Assembly (NCBI GenBank): GCA_014804785.1
Contig: JAAUZD010000047.1
Span: 1-64,000, forward strand
Source: Lachnospiraceae bacterium
Lineage (GTDB): Bacteria > Bacillota > Clostridia > Lachnospirales > Lachnospiraceae
DNA length: 64,000 nt
Reading direction: 5' to 3'
Position numbers and translations under genes: made by a program. The notes below the pieces were generated by a model that did not search any database, was not told the origin of the DNA, and was given only the letters and a program-made list of their open reading frames with translations. How positions within the stretch are numbered: position 1 is the stretch's first letter; every line of letters begins with the position of its first letter. This document shows, in pieces, positions 41,903 to 50,694 of the stretch.

Positions 41903-42745
41903 ATGGAGAAAACTATAAAAAAATATTTTCCTATATTTGCATTGCCTACAGCGGCGGCATTTACGGTGTTTTTTATAATTCCCTTTATTATGGGTGTATA
42001 TTTGTCGTTTTGTAGTTTTACAACGGTGAAAGATGCAACATTGGTAGGGTTCACAAATTATACAAAAATCTGGGGTGATCCGACCTTTGTTCATGCATTG
42101 TGGTATACAGCATTATTTTCGATAGTTGCAGTGGTATCGATTAATGTTCTGGCATTTGCGGTTGCCCTTCTCCTGACAAAGGGGATTAAGGGAACAAATA
42201 TCTTCAGAACGGTATTCTTTATGCCGAACTTAATTGGCGGTATTGTACTGGGTTATATTTGGCAGTTGATTTTTAATGGTATTCTGGCAAAATATGATAT
42301 GACATTGACCTTTAGTGAGAAATATGGTTTCTGGGGATTACTTATTTTGCTTAATTGGCAGCAGATTGGTTATATGATGATTATTTATGTTGCAGGAATT
42401 CAGAATGTTCCCGGTGATTTGATTGAAGCAGCCAAAATTGACGGCGCGACAAAATTCCAGACACTTAAGAGTGTTACAATTCCAATGGTAATGCCTTCCA
42501 TAACGATTTGTACCTTTTTAACACTGACGAATGCGTTCAAGCTTTTTGACCAGAACTTGGCATTGACAGCAGGAGCACCGTCAGACAGATCTCAGTTGCT
42601 CGCCCTTAATATCTATGATACGTTCTATGGCAGGAACGGATGGGAAGGCGTAGGTCAGGCGAAAGCGGTTGTATTCTTTATTTTGGTTGCAGTGATTTCG
42701 ATTATTCAGCTTCGTGCAACAAGATCAAAGGAGGTGCAGCAATAA
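41903..42745 (+). CDS. Sugar ABC transporter permease (MalF/UgpA-like)
   Basis: A 280-aa inner-membrane permease with six hydrophobic segments and the EAA loop IEAAKIDGATKFQTLKSVTI. AGGAGAG precedes the ATG. It pairs with the next permease, which begins on its stop codon (TAATG overlap). No ATPase is encoded here, so a shared MsmK-type ATPase elsewhere is likely. Confidence 0.93.
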   Translation: MEKTIKKYFPIFALPTAAAFTVFFIIPFIMGVYLSFCSFTTVKDATLVGFTNYTKIWGDPTFVHALWYTALFSIVAVVSINVLAFAVALLLTKGIKGTNIFRTVFFMPNLIGGIVLGYIWQLIFNGILAKYDMTLTFSEKYGFWGLLILLNWQQIGYMMIIYVAGIQNVPGDLIEAAKIDGATKFQTLKSVTIPMVMPSITICTFLTLTNAFKLFDQNLALTAGAPSDRSQLLALNIYDTFYGRNGWEGVGQAKAVVFFILVAVISIIQLRATRSKEVQQ

Positions 42746-43587
42746 TGGAAAATGTAAGAAAAGCAAAACATGGCTGGGCGTTGACACTATTTTTCACCAT
42801 TTTATCTATAGTGTATATTTTACCTATTGTCATTGTTGTATATAACTCTTTTAAAAGCAAGGTATGGATTAATAAAAGTCCCTTTGCACTTCCCAATGCA
42901 AATTCATTTGTGGAGTTCTTAAACTACACAAAGGGCGTTGAAAAGACGAATTTCTTTGGCGCTTTCCTTGTTTCACTTTTTATTACGGTTTTATCGGTGG
43001 CTTTGATCTGCCTTTGCACTTCTATGTGCGCATGGTACATTGGACGTGTAAACAGTGCTTTTTCCAAGCTATTTTATATGTTGTGTGCGTTCTCTATGAT
43101 CGTACCATTCCAGATGGTAATGTTTACATTATCCAAGATTGCAAATATGCTGCATTGTTCTAACCCGTTAGGTATCATTTTTGTCTATTTGGGATTTGGA
43201 GCAGGTCTGGCAATCTTTATGTTTGTTGGTTTCGTTAAATCGATACCATTAGAAATAGAAGAAGCAGCAATGATTGATGGATGTAATCCGTTGCAGACTT
43301 TCTTTGGAGTAGTTCTTCCGATTATGAAGCCTACAATGATTACAGTTGCTATTCTTCAGGCAATGTGGATCTGGAACGACTATTTGCTTCCTTATCTTGT
43401 GCTTGATCAGAGAAAATGGAAAACAATTCCGATTGCTGTTCAGTACTTGAAGGGCGGATACGGTGCAGTCGAGATGGGACAGATGATGGCAATGCTTGTT
43501 TTGGCAATCATTCCAATCATTATCTTTTATCTTGCCTGCCAGAAATATATCATCGAAGGCGTTGTTGCAGGTGCAGTAAAAGGATAA
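42745..43587 (+). CDS. Sugar ABC transporter permease (MalG/UgpE-like)
   Basis: A 280-aa permease with six hydrophobic segments and EAA loop IEEAAMIDGCNPLQTFFGVV. GGAGGTG lies 10 nt before ATG 42745, which overlaps the stop of the previous gene. It completes the membrane part of the importer. Confidence 0.93.
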   Translation: MENVRKAKHGWALTLFFTILSIVYILPIVIVVYNSFKSKVWINKSPFALPNANSFVEFLNYTKGVEKTNFFGAFLVSLFITVLSVALICLCTSMCAWYIGRVNSAFSKLFYMLCAFSMIVPFQMVMFTLSKIANMLHCSNPLGIIFVYLGFGAGLAIFMFVGFVKSIPLEIEEAAMIDGCNPLQTFFGVVLPIMKPTMITVAILQAMWIWNDYLLPYLVLDQRKWKTIPIAVQYLKGGYGAVEMGQMMAMLVLAIIPIIIFYLACQKYIIEGVVAGAVKG

Positions 43588-43742
43588 AAGTGGATTACGC
43601 GATTCGAATTTAGGTTTAAGTTGGCTCAGTCCAATTAAACAATACCTGTACTCCCGTTGCAGTGGGCGGAAATCATTGTATATTCCGTCCACAAAGCAAC
43701 AGGAAAGTAAGAAAATCTTAATATGGCTAGATAATATAGATG

Positions 43743-43766
43743 TGTGCTGAGAAGCACATTTTTTTA
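43743..43766 (+). terminator. Terminator after sugar ABC operon
   Basis: TGTGCT-GAGA-AGCACA (43743-43758) followed by T8. Region 43588-43742 holds only an imperfect hairpin and no gene. Confidence 0.8.
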
Positions 43767-44030
43767 TTTTGTGTGAAATGGAAGCAGATGAGTGCGTTTT
43801 TATTGCATATTTTTCCTGTTGTGTGCAAATTTCCTATAAAATACTAAATTTGTGTTGTAAATATTGTTAAACATTGATAAAATAGACATGAGCATATTGA
43901 AAAAAGTAGCTAAAAATGATAAGATGCTGTGAAATGTCTGTGTGAAGAATCTTTTATCTGCAGTCGATTACAAATGATTTGTTTGCAGTTCCCAGATATC
44001 CAACTAAGATGTGAAAAGTGAGGTAGGAAT

Positions 44031-46199
44031 ATGGCAAAGAAAAAGGTGCCAGGTAAACAGAATATAGAAAAGGAAAAGAGAGAAAAGAGCATAACAGGAA
44101 AGCAAAAACCAAGAAAGCAAAAACCAGAAAAGCCAAAACCAGGAAAGCAAAAATCAGAAAAGAAAAAAATAGAAAAAGTACCGGGGCAATCACATCATCT
44201 GCGGACGGAATTGATTATTGCTTTCTTTGCACCTATTTGTTTGTTTGTCCTGACAATTTTATTGATTTATTCTGTAAGCAGCACTACACTGGCGGATGCC
44301 TATGAGGATTCTGCAAATAGTAATGTGGTGACGCTTGGAAAATATTTCGATCTGGTCTTTGCAAATGTGGAACTGATGTCCACCAGACTGTCCGTGAACG
44401 AAACTGTTACAGATTATTATTCCGGTGGAACCAAACAGACAGAATCTATGCTTATGAATGCCAAAATGGCAATCAACAGCGAACTGGTTGCAGATGAATA
44501 CATAAGCCAGATTGTGGTGATTGCCCAGACCGGAAAGGCATGTACGGATAAGGGACCGATTAATGAGGACGTTTACGGTGCTTTTTGTGAATCAGAGGAA
44601 GGGAAATATGTCCAGGAAAATATAGTAGATGACATATGGATTGAGTCCCATCCATCTATTGATGAATTTACCGGTAAGGGAACGGATGTGTATGGCATGT
44701 CCTATGTGAAGATTTTAAGAAGCACAAACAATAAGCCAGTAGGATACATTATCATAGATGTGAAGAGAGAATTCCTGCAAGGTATTCTGGACGATGCAAA
44801 GACCAGTGACCGGAGTGCCCAGGCGTTGGTGATGGGAGACGGTGCACAGATTGTAAGCGGAAACAGCGAAGTGGAATTTTACGAAACGGAATCATATAAA
44901 AAGGCATTATCCCTTGAGGAAGAGCAGGGCAGAGAATATGCAGTTTATGACGGTGAGGAGATGTTATTTGCCTATCATAAACTTGAAAACAATATGATGG
45001 TGTGGGCAGCGCTGCCAAAAGAGGAAATTATGGCAGGTGCACAGAGAATATTGGAGTATGCGGTCATCTCAATCGTATTATGTGCTTTTGCAGCGATTCT
45101 GCTTGGTATCATACTCTCGGGAAGCATTTCAAAAGCGCTCAAAAATGCCAACAGGGCACTCAAAAAGACAGCAGATGGGGACTTGACAGGTCAAGTTACA
45201 ACAAATCGTAAGGATGAATTCCTCGCTTTGACAGCCAATATTGCGGAGATGATCAAGAGCATGAAGGGGCTGATCAGAAAGATGACCAATGTCAGCAGCT
45301 ATGTGTCAAGTTCGGCAGAAGCAGTCCGTGGAAATTCCCAATTGCTGTTGGAAGTTGCGAACCAGATGAATTCTGCAGTTTTGGATATTAATGGAGGCAT
45401 TGCACAGCAGACTCAGGATACGGAGCAATGTGCCAGTCAGATGGAGGACCTTTCCAATAAGATAGAAGACGTACACAAAAGGGCAACGCAAGTCAATGAG
45501 CTTACGAAAGAGACCAGAGATGCTGTAAATGAAGGAATGATCATCGTTAAGGATCTGGAGGAAAAGGTAGACAATTCGACAGAGATTACAAGAGCGATTA
45601 TTGCAGAAATTGACGAACTGAGTAAAGAATCTTCTGCAATAAGCAGTATCATTGAAACCATTAACGAGATTGCAGAGGAGACAAATCTATTATCATTAAA
45701 TGCTTCTATTGAAGCAGCGAGGGTAGGTGAGGCAGGAAGAGGATTTGCTGTGGTATCTTCGGAAATCAGGAAGCTGGCAGATCAGTCCGGAAATGCAGGT
45801 ATGCAGATTGCCGAAATTATTAATCATATTCAGGAAAGAATGTCAACGACCATTAAAACAGCACAAAAAGCCGGTGATATCGTAGTGACTCAGTCAGAGG
45901 CGCTAGAGAGTACGATTGATGTATTTCATAGTATCAATAAACAGATACAAAAGCTGGGGGAGAACATTACTCACATTGTCCAAAGCGTAAACGGAATTGA
46001 GGATGCGAAGGAAGACACAATGTCTGCCATTGAGAGCATTTCCGCCACATCGAATGAGACAGAATCGGCATCTTCTGAATTAGGTAACAGCAGCCAGAAA
46101 CTGATGAATGCAGCGCAGGAATTAAGCGAAGCTGTGCTGAGGTTGCAGGAGGGTGCGGAAGACCTGGATAATTCGGTGAAGATATTTAAAACAGAGTAA
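44031..46199 (+). CDS. Methyl-accepting chemotaxis protein
   Basis: A 722-aa chemoreceptor. It has an unusual Lys/Pro/Gln-rich cytoplasmic N-terminus (residues 1-56; repeats of the KQKPEK/KPGKQK kind) before the first membrane helix (about 60-85). A Cache-like extracellular sensor follows to about 340, then the second helix (SIVLCAFAAILLGIILSGSI), HAMP, and the signalling domain with the tip ETNLLSLNASIEAARVGEAG. It lies just after a sugar ABC operon, so it may report on the same ligand; this is inferred from position only. Upstream sequence 43767-44030 has no other gene. Confidence 0.93.
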   Translation: MAKKKVPGKQNIEKEKREKSITGKQKPRKQKPEKPKPGKQKSEKKKIEKVPGQSHHLRTELIIAFFAPICLFVLTILLIYSVSSTTLADAYEDSANSNVVTLGKYFDLVFANVELMSTRLSVNETVTDYYSGGTKQTESMLMNAKMAINSELVADEYISQIVVIAQTGKACTDKGPINEDVYGAFCESEEGKYVQENIVDDIWIESHPSIDEFTGKGTDVYGMSYVKILRSTNNKPVGYIIIDVKREFLQGILDDAKTSDRSAQALVMGDGAQIVSGNSEVEFYETESYKKALSLEEEQGREYAVYDGEEMLFAYHKLENNMMVWAALPKEEIMAGAQRILEYAVISIVLCAFAAILLGIILSGSISKALKNANRALKKTADGDLTGQVTTNRKDEFLALTANIAEMIKSMKGLIRKMTNVSSYVSSSAEAVRGNSQLLLEVANQMNSAVLDINGGIAQQTQDTEQCASQMEDLSNKIEDVHKRATQVNELTKETRDAVNEGMIIVKDLEEKVDNSTEITRAIIAEIDELSKESSAISSIIETINEIAEETNLLSLNASIEAARVGEAGRGFAVVSSEIRKLADQSGNAGMQIAEIINHIQERMSTTIKTAQKAGDIVVTQSEALESTIDVFHSINKQIQKLGENITHIVQSVNGIEDAKEDTMSAIESISATSNETESASSELGNSSQKLMNAAQELSEAVLRLQEGAEDLDNSVKIFKTE

Positions 46200-46221
46200 C
46201 ATGCTTAAAAGGGTCATAGAG

Positions 46222-46273
46222 AAAGGACTGCTGTAAAGGTAGATGATTGTTTACTGGAGCAGCAGTTCCTTTT
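46222..46273 (+). terminator. Possible terminator after chemoreceptor gene
   Basis: AAAGGACTGCTG pairs with AGCAGTTCCTTT with one bulge, ending in CCTTTTGGG. The T-run is short. Confidence 0.4.
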
Positions 46274-46310
46274 GGGTGTATTGAAAGATGGATTCAAGGG
46301 AGCTGATACT

Positions 46311-46817
46311 ATGGAAGTTTTACTTAGGATGAATTTGAAAAATGCAGTAGAACGTGTATTGCATGTACCGGGGAATTACTCCGGCGGTATATTGGAAATG
46401 ACATTGGTGATTGATTGTGCGCTGCAGGCGGATTATGTTAAAATAATGGCGGCGGATATAGCGGCAACATTGCGTTCCCACAGCGAAATTTTTCGCAATG
46501 TGAGATTAAACCTGCTATACTGGGAGAGTGATGAGAAATTTGAAAATCATGTAATCCCTATTTCCTTTTTACAGATGAGTAACTTTTTTGAAACATATTC
46601 TGTGGTTCAAATGGAAAAAGCACTGGATGAGTTGTCTGCAAAATTAAAGCTTCTCCATGCAAGATCAAAACTGATCATAGTGCTTGCCGGCGAAAATATA
46701 CTGATTCGTGACAGAGAGGAAGTAAAAAGAAATATGTATCCCTTTCTTGGAAAGAAAAGCCTTTTTCTGTGCCAAAATGACCCGGAGATGAAATGGAGAA
46801 AGGGAGAAGAATTGTAA
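46311..46817 (+). CDS. Hypothetical protein, 168 aa
   Basis: No family is recognised. ATG 46311 behind AAGGGAG is preferred to the upstream in-frame start at 46272. The sequence has a Rossmann- or vWA-like alternation: LEMTLVIDCALQADYVKIMA, a variable middle with IPISFLQMSNFFETY, then LIIVLAGENILIRDREEVKR. It is soluble, without signal peptide. It ends 13 nt before a LysR gene and may be co-transcribed with it. Confidence 0.6.
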   Translation: MEVLLRMNLKNAVERVLHVPGNYSGGILEMTLVIDCALQADYVKIMAADIAATLRSHSEIFRNVRLNLLYWESDEKFENHVIPISFLQMSNFFETYSVVQMEKALDELSAKLKLLHARSKLIIVLAGENILIRDREEVKRNMYPFLGKKSLFLCQNDPEMKWRKGEEL

Positions 46818-46830
46818 AGGACGGAAATCC

Positions 46831-47718
46831 ATGGCAGAAAATCTTGAATATTATAAGGTGTTTTATTATACTGCTAAGTATGGGAGTCTGACGGCGGCAG
46901 CATCGGAACTGTCTATTTCTCAGCCGGCAGTGAGCCAGGCATTGAAGCAGCTGGAAAGTGCTTTGTCGGCAAAGCTGTTTGTACGGGCATCAAGAGGTAT
47001 CAGACTGACGCCGGAAGGACAGGTCCTGTATGAACATGTGAAGGAAGGCTACGAGCAAATCAGGTTAGGAGAAAGGAAACTTGCATCTATGCTACAGCTT
47101 GAGCATGGAGAGCTGAAGATTGGAGCCAGTGATATGACGCTTAAATATTATCTGCTTCCATTGCTTCAAAAGTACCACGAGCAGTTTCCCGGAATTAAGG
47201 TGACAGTTATGAACGCTCCTACACCGGAAACCTTGAATCTATTGAGACAGGGCAAGATTGATTTTGGAGTGGTAAGCACACCTGTCGGAAACGAGCAGGA
47301 ATTTCATATTATTCCGGTACGGAAAATTGAAGATGTGTTTGTGGCAGGGTGGAAATTCATCCAGTACAAAAACCGTATGCTTGATTTTAAGGAACTGGAA
47401 AGTCTCCCTATTATATCTTTGGAGGGAAATACCAGCACGAAAAATTATATGGATGCTTTTTTACTTCACAGTGGTGTGGAGCTTCGTCCTGAATTTGAAT
47501 TGGCAACAAGCGATATGATTGTGCAGTTTGCATTGCGTAGTTTGGGAGTTGGAAGTGTAGTACGTGATTTTGCAGCTGAATATCTGGAGAATGGGAGATT
47601 ATTTGAGCTTCGTTTCAACAAGATGATACCCAAACGGGAAATCTGTGTGGTGACAGATGCGGGGGGACCAATATCAAGAGCAGCAGAAGAATTGCTTAAA
47701 ACAATAGAGCCGCTGTGA
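46831..47718 (+). CDS. LysR-family transcriptional regulator
   Basis: A 295-aa LysR regulator. The N-terminal winged helix reads FYYTAKYGSLTAAASELSIS, then QPAVSQALKQLESALSAKLF. A two-lobed inducer domain follows (LKIGASDMTLKYYLLPLL, GKIDFGVVSTPVG). AAAGGACGG precedes the ATG. Its target genes are not evident, since no divergent gene lies beside it. Confidence 0.95.
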   Translation: MAENLEYYKVFYYTAKYGSLTAAASELSISQPAVSQALKQLESALSAKLFVRASRGIRLTPEGQVLYEHVKEGYEQIRLGERKLASMLQLEHGELKIGASDMTLKYYLLPLLQKYHEQFPGIKVTVMNAPTPETLNLLRQGKIDFGVVSTPVGNEQEFHIIPVRKIEDVFVAGWKFIQYKNRMLDFKELESLPIISLEGNTSTKNYMDAFLLHSGVELRPEFELATSDMIVQFALRSLGVGSVVRDFAAEYLENGRLFELRFNKMIPKREICVVTDAGGPISRAAEELLKTIEPL

Positions 47719-47784
47719 TAGCCAAAAAAGGTGCATACAGGTATGATTAGCTCATGTGCACAGAAAGAATCATAGGAGGTTTAG

Positions 47785-48399
47785 ATGATTAAGAATATTA
47801 TATTTGACATCGGAAATGTATTGGCGGGTTTTGCGTGGCAAGATTATTATCGCAGTTTTGGTTTTCCTGATGAAGTATATGAAAAACTGGCGGATGCCAC
47901 AGTCAGAAGTGACTTTTGGAATGAAATGGACAGAGGTAAACTGAGCGATGACCAGCTCCTTGAAGGTTTTATTCAAAATGATCCTTCCATAGAAAAGGAG
48001 CTTCGGGAAGTGTTTCGGAATATAAAGGGCATAATACGGCGATATGATTATGCGATTCCATGGATTCGGGAGTTGAAGAAGAGGGGATATGGTATTTTTG
48101 TCATATCCAATTTTGCACATAAGGCGCATGAGGAATGTATGGAAGCACTGGACTTTTTAGAGGAAATAGATGGCGGCATCTTGTCCTATCAGGTAAAGCT
48201 GATTAAGCCGGCACCTGAAATTTATCAGCTTTTATGCAACAGATATGGACTGCGTGCAGATGAGTGCGTTTTTATTGATGATACTGCAAAAAATGTAGAT
48301 GCGGCAATAAAAGAAGGTATGAAAGGAATTACCTTCCATACACTTGAGCAGACGAAAGAAGAACTCGAAAAATTACTTGCCGGTGTATTTGCCATATAG
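47785..48399 (+). CDS. HAD-family hydrolase
   Basis: A 204-aa HAD phosphatase. Motif I is altered to IIFDIGNVLAGF, with Gly in place of the second Asp, as in the YihX/acid-phosphatase-like subgroup (FDxGNV). VISNF is motif II, KLIKPAPEIY supplies the motif III Lys, and FIDDTAKNVDAA motif IV. AGGAGG lies 7 nt before the ATG. It probably acts on a small sugar phosphate. It converges with a small membrane-protein gene, overlapping by 27 nt. Confidence 0.9.
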   Translation: MIKNIIFDIGNVLAGFAWQDYYRSFGFPDEVYEKLADATVRSDFWNEMDRGKLSDDQLLEGFIQNDPSIEKELREVFRNIKGIIRRYDYAIPWIRELKKRGYGIFVISNFAHKAHEECMEALDFLEEIDGGILSYQVKLIKPAPEIYQLLCNRYGLRADECVFIDDTAKNVDAAIKEGMKGITFHTLEQTKEELEKLLAGVFAI

Positions 48400-48573
48400 C
48401 CAGATGAAAATCCATAAAAGGATTGGAAGACCAATAGTAGCCATCAGACATGCTGCGAACAGGTGCTCTGAACCGGGAAAGTCCAGAAGCGAAACCACCA
48501 AGGTGGCTGCATATAGAAGGACAAGCAGTATAATACAGATGATAGCGGCAATTTGTTTAGCTTTGCGTTTCAT
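48373..48573 (-). CDS. Small two-TM membrane protein
   Basis: A 66-aa protein, KAKQIAAIICIILLVLLYAA for the first helix and LFAACLMATIGLPILLWIFI for the second, ending YGKYTGK. An AGGAGCG-type Shine-Dalgarno precedes ATG 48573. Short proteins like this are frequent in Lachnospiraceae. The function is unknown. Confidence 0.7.
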   Translation of the reverse strand: MKRKAKQIAAIICIILLVLLYAATLVVSLLDFPGSEHLFAACLMATIGLPILLWIFIWLYGKYTGK

Positions 48574-48638
48574 AACAGCGCTCCTTTTGCGTGAATATTT
48601 ATAAGTTACATTATATCATAGGAGATTCAGGTATATTA

Positions 48639-49664
48639 TTAAGTTTCTGTTAGGAAATTAAAAATTTTCTGATAATATGCTTCCAATACAGAAACCGGAC
48701 TATTATAAATTTCATGTCTGCTTCCATTGACATTGCGCAACCTGGCAGAAGGCGTGTTTTTAATGAAACGGAAGATGCCGGATGGATTTACGACTCCGTC
48801 ATTGATGGAACGGAATACAAGAATGGGAACTTCGATTTTTTCGCAGTTCCTTTTTTGTGTAATAAAACGACAGGTATTAAGAGAGTGATAAACCCATCCA
48901 TAGCTGGAACCAGAGTTCTGAAAGAGTGGGAGGGCTTCTTTTTTCTCCTGATAATAATAAAATCGTTCCGGGCAGGAAGAGCAGCTGTCTTCAAACTTTC
49001 CGCCGGGAATAAAAGGATGCTGTCCGGGGGCATAAGTTTCATCCCGGTGCAGGCGGAGCATGAGATGTCCCCAAGCCCTTGCACATGGTACAGGAAATGG
49101 ACACATGGAGATGGCAAGCATGGGAGCACTGAGGATTGCTTTATCGAAAGTATCTGGGTATGTTTCAAGATATAGAGCACCGATTGCACCGCCCATGGAA
49201 TGGGCGTACAGATAGAGAGGAATACCGCTTGATGAGGGCTTTACAATCTTGTAGAGGAAAGTATGGAGATCTTTTACATAATTGTTAAAATCAGAAATAT
49301 GAACCATGTTGGGATGGGCGGTTTCGCGAAAAGAACGACCATGACCGCGATGCTCTGCCAGATATACTTCATATCCTGCAAGGGTAAAATAGTAGATGAC
49401 TTCTTTATATTTTTCTGCCGATTCACAAAAGCCATGGCTGATAACAACAGCGCCTACCGGCGCCGCAGGGCGATAAGTCTCATAATAGAGCCTGCCGCCG
49501 GATTCCGTTACAGATATATATCCGCTTTGGCAGATAGATTGCAGATAGGGAAGAACTGTTTGAGCCATTTCTGTTTTAAATTGTTTGTCAGGTATGATAT
49601 TCCTTATCTTAGTTGATTTTGACATGGGTTTTGATTGCTTGAAAACTTTCTTTACTGATATCAT
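48639..49664 (-). CDS. Alpha/beta hydrolase (monoglyceride lipase-like)
   Basis: A 328-341 aa serine hydrolase of the S33/lysophospholipase group: VVISHGFCESAEKYKEVIYY, AEHRGHGRSFRE for the oxyanion side, YAHSMGGAIGALYLE as nucleophile elbow, and a C-terminal SRHEIYNS with the catalytic His. The start lies inside the end of the DtxR-family gene, at ATG 49664 or at ATG 49625 (MSKSTKIRN). It is therefore coupled to that regulator. Region 48574-48638 is only spacer. Confidence 0.88.
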   Translation of the reverse strand: MISVKKVFKQSKPMSKSTKIRNIIPDKQFKTEMAQTVLPYLQSICQSGYISVTESGGRLYYETYRPAAPVGAVVISHGFCESAEKYKEVIYYFTLAGYEVYLAEHRGHGRSFRETAHPNMVHISDFNNYVKDLHTFLYKIVKPSSSGIPLYLYAHSMGGAIGALYLETYPDTFDKAILSAPMLAISMCPFPVPCARAWGHLMLRLHRDETYAPGQHPFIPGGKFEDSCSSCPERFYYYQEKKEALPLFQNSGSSYGWVYHSLNTCRFITQKRNCEKIEVPILVFRSINDGVVNPSGIFRFIKNTPSARLRNVNGSRHEIYNSPVSVLEAYYQKIFNFLTET

Positions 49665-49974
49665 GTTCTATTCTGCAGGCATCCTGTGCTGCAATTTTCT
49701 CATCCACTCCTAGTTTAACCAACCAATTGGTGAGAAATTCATGACGTTCATAAATCATTTCAGCGATTTCCCTGCCAGAGGGAGTAAGATAAATAAATCC
49801 CTCTTTGGTGACGGTTATATGTTCTTTTTCACGGAGATTTTTCATGGCAACGCTGACACTGGACTTTTTGAAGCCCAACTCTTCTGCAATGTCCACGGAA
49901 CGCACAACAGGGTGCGATTTGCTGAGAATTAAAATTGTTTCAAGATAGTTTTCTGCGGATTCACTTGTGTTCAT
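49609..49974 (-). CDS. DtxR/MntR-family metal-dependent regulator
   Basis: A 121-aa regulator. SAENYLETILILSKSHPVVR and VDIAEELGFKKSSVSVAMKN form the winged helix, while ERHEFLTNWLVKLGVDEKIA and DACRIEHDISKES supply the metal-binding His, Glu and Cys residues. There is no SH3-like third domain, as in MntR. It diverges from feoA-feoA-feoB, and an inverted repeat lies inside the feo promoter, so Fe(II)-dependent repression of iron uptake is likely. Confidence 0.92.
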   Translation of the reverse strand: MNTSESAENYLETILILSKSHPVVRSVDIAEELGFKKSSVSVAMKNLREKEHITVTKEGFIYLTPSGREIAEMIYERHEFLTNWLVKLGVDEKIAAQDACRIEHDISKESFQAIKTHVKIN

Positions 49975-50085
49975 AATTGTTCCCCTATATAGATGCCTGA
50001 TAGAATGGCTCTTTACTTAAAAATATAAGTACATTGTATCATAAATATAAAATAAAAAAAATATAAAATTTTATCTAAAAACGTG

Positions 50086-50114
50086 TTGACATCTAACTTA
50101 CGTTAGAATATACT
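50086..50114 (+). promoter_or_regulatory. feo promoter with DtxR-type operator in the spacer
   Basis: -35 TTGACA (50086-50091) and -10 TATACT (50109-50114) have a 17-nt spacer. The spacer contains TCTAAC-TTAC-GTTAGA (50092-50107), a perfect 6-bp inverted repeat. A bound repressor would block polymerase directly. Confidence 0.85.
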
Positions 50115-50172
50115 AATTTTGAAAAGGGGATAAACACAATAATTATTTTCAACTAACAGAAAGAAGGTATGC

Positions 50173-50388
50173 ATGATGCCGTTGTCAATGGTAAAGGAAG
50201 GCGAACCTAACGTGATACATAAGGTTGGAGGCAAAGAAGAGACAAGAAGATTTCTGGAAAATCTCGGCTTTGTGACAGGTGGAGTAGTTACTGTAATATC
50301 CCAAGTTGGCGGCAGCTTGATTGTCAATGTCAAAGATGCAAGAGTTGCAATTGGCAGGGATATGGCAAATAAGATTTTGGTGGGTTGA
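50173..50388 (+). CDS. feoA: FeoA-domain protein (first copy)
   Basis: A 71-aa SH3-like protein: NVIHKVGGKEETRRFLENLG, FVTGGVVTVISQVGGSLIVN, and ARVAIGRDMANKILV match FeoA. FeoA supports the GTPase-driven Fe(II) transporter FeoB. ATG 50173 and 50176 are both possible; GAAGG lies upstream. Confidence 0.92.
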   Translation: MMPLSMVKEGEPNVIHKVGGKEETRRFLENLGFVTGGVVTVISQVGGSLIVNVKDARVAIGRDMANKILVG

Positions 50389-50422
50389 AGGAGATATTCT
50401 GTAAAGAAGGGAGATTAAGAAG

Positions 50423-50641
50423 ATGACATTAAAAGAAGTTCCTTGCGGAAAATCCGTGAAGGTGACGAAGCTTACCGGTGACGGACCAGTTAAAAGAAGA
50501 ATTATGGATATGGGAATAACAAAGGGTGTTGAAGTGTTCGTTAGAAAGGTAGCGCCCCTCGGCGATCCGGTAGAGGTTACTGTACGGGGATATGAGCTTT
50601 CACTGCGTAAAGCAGATGCCGAAATGATTCTTGTAGAATAA
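50423..50641 (+). CDS. feoA: FeoA-domain protein (second copy)
   Basis: A 72-aa FeoA paralogue: LKEVPCGKSVKVTKLTGDGP, RRIMDMGITKGVEVFVRKVA, and GYELSLRKADAEMILV. It carries more charged surface than the first copy. AAGGGAG precedes the ATG. Tandem feoA genes before feoB are usual in Clostridia. Confidence 0.93.
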   Translation: MTLKEVPCGKSVKVTKLTGDGPVKRRIMDMGITKGVEVFVRKVAPLGDPVEVTVRGYELSLRKADAEMILVE

Positions 50642-50694
50642 TTTTTTTGATAAGAGTTAGTAAGGACTAATAAAGGATAGGAGTGAAATACGAT

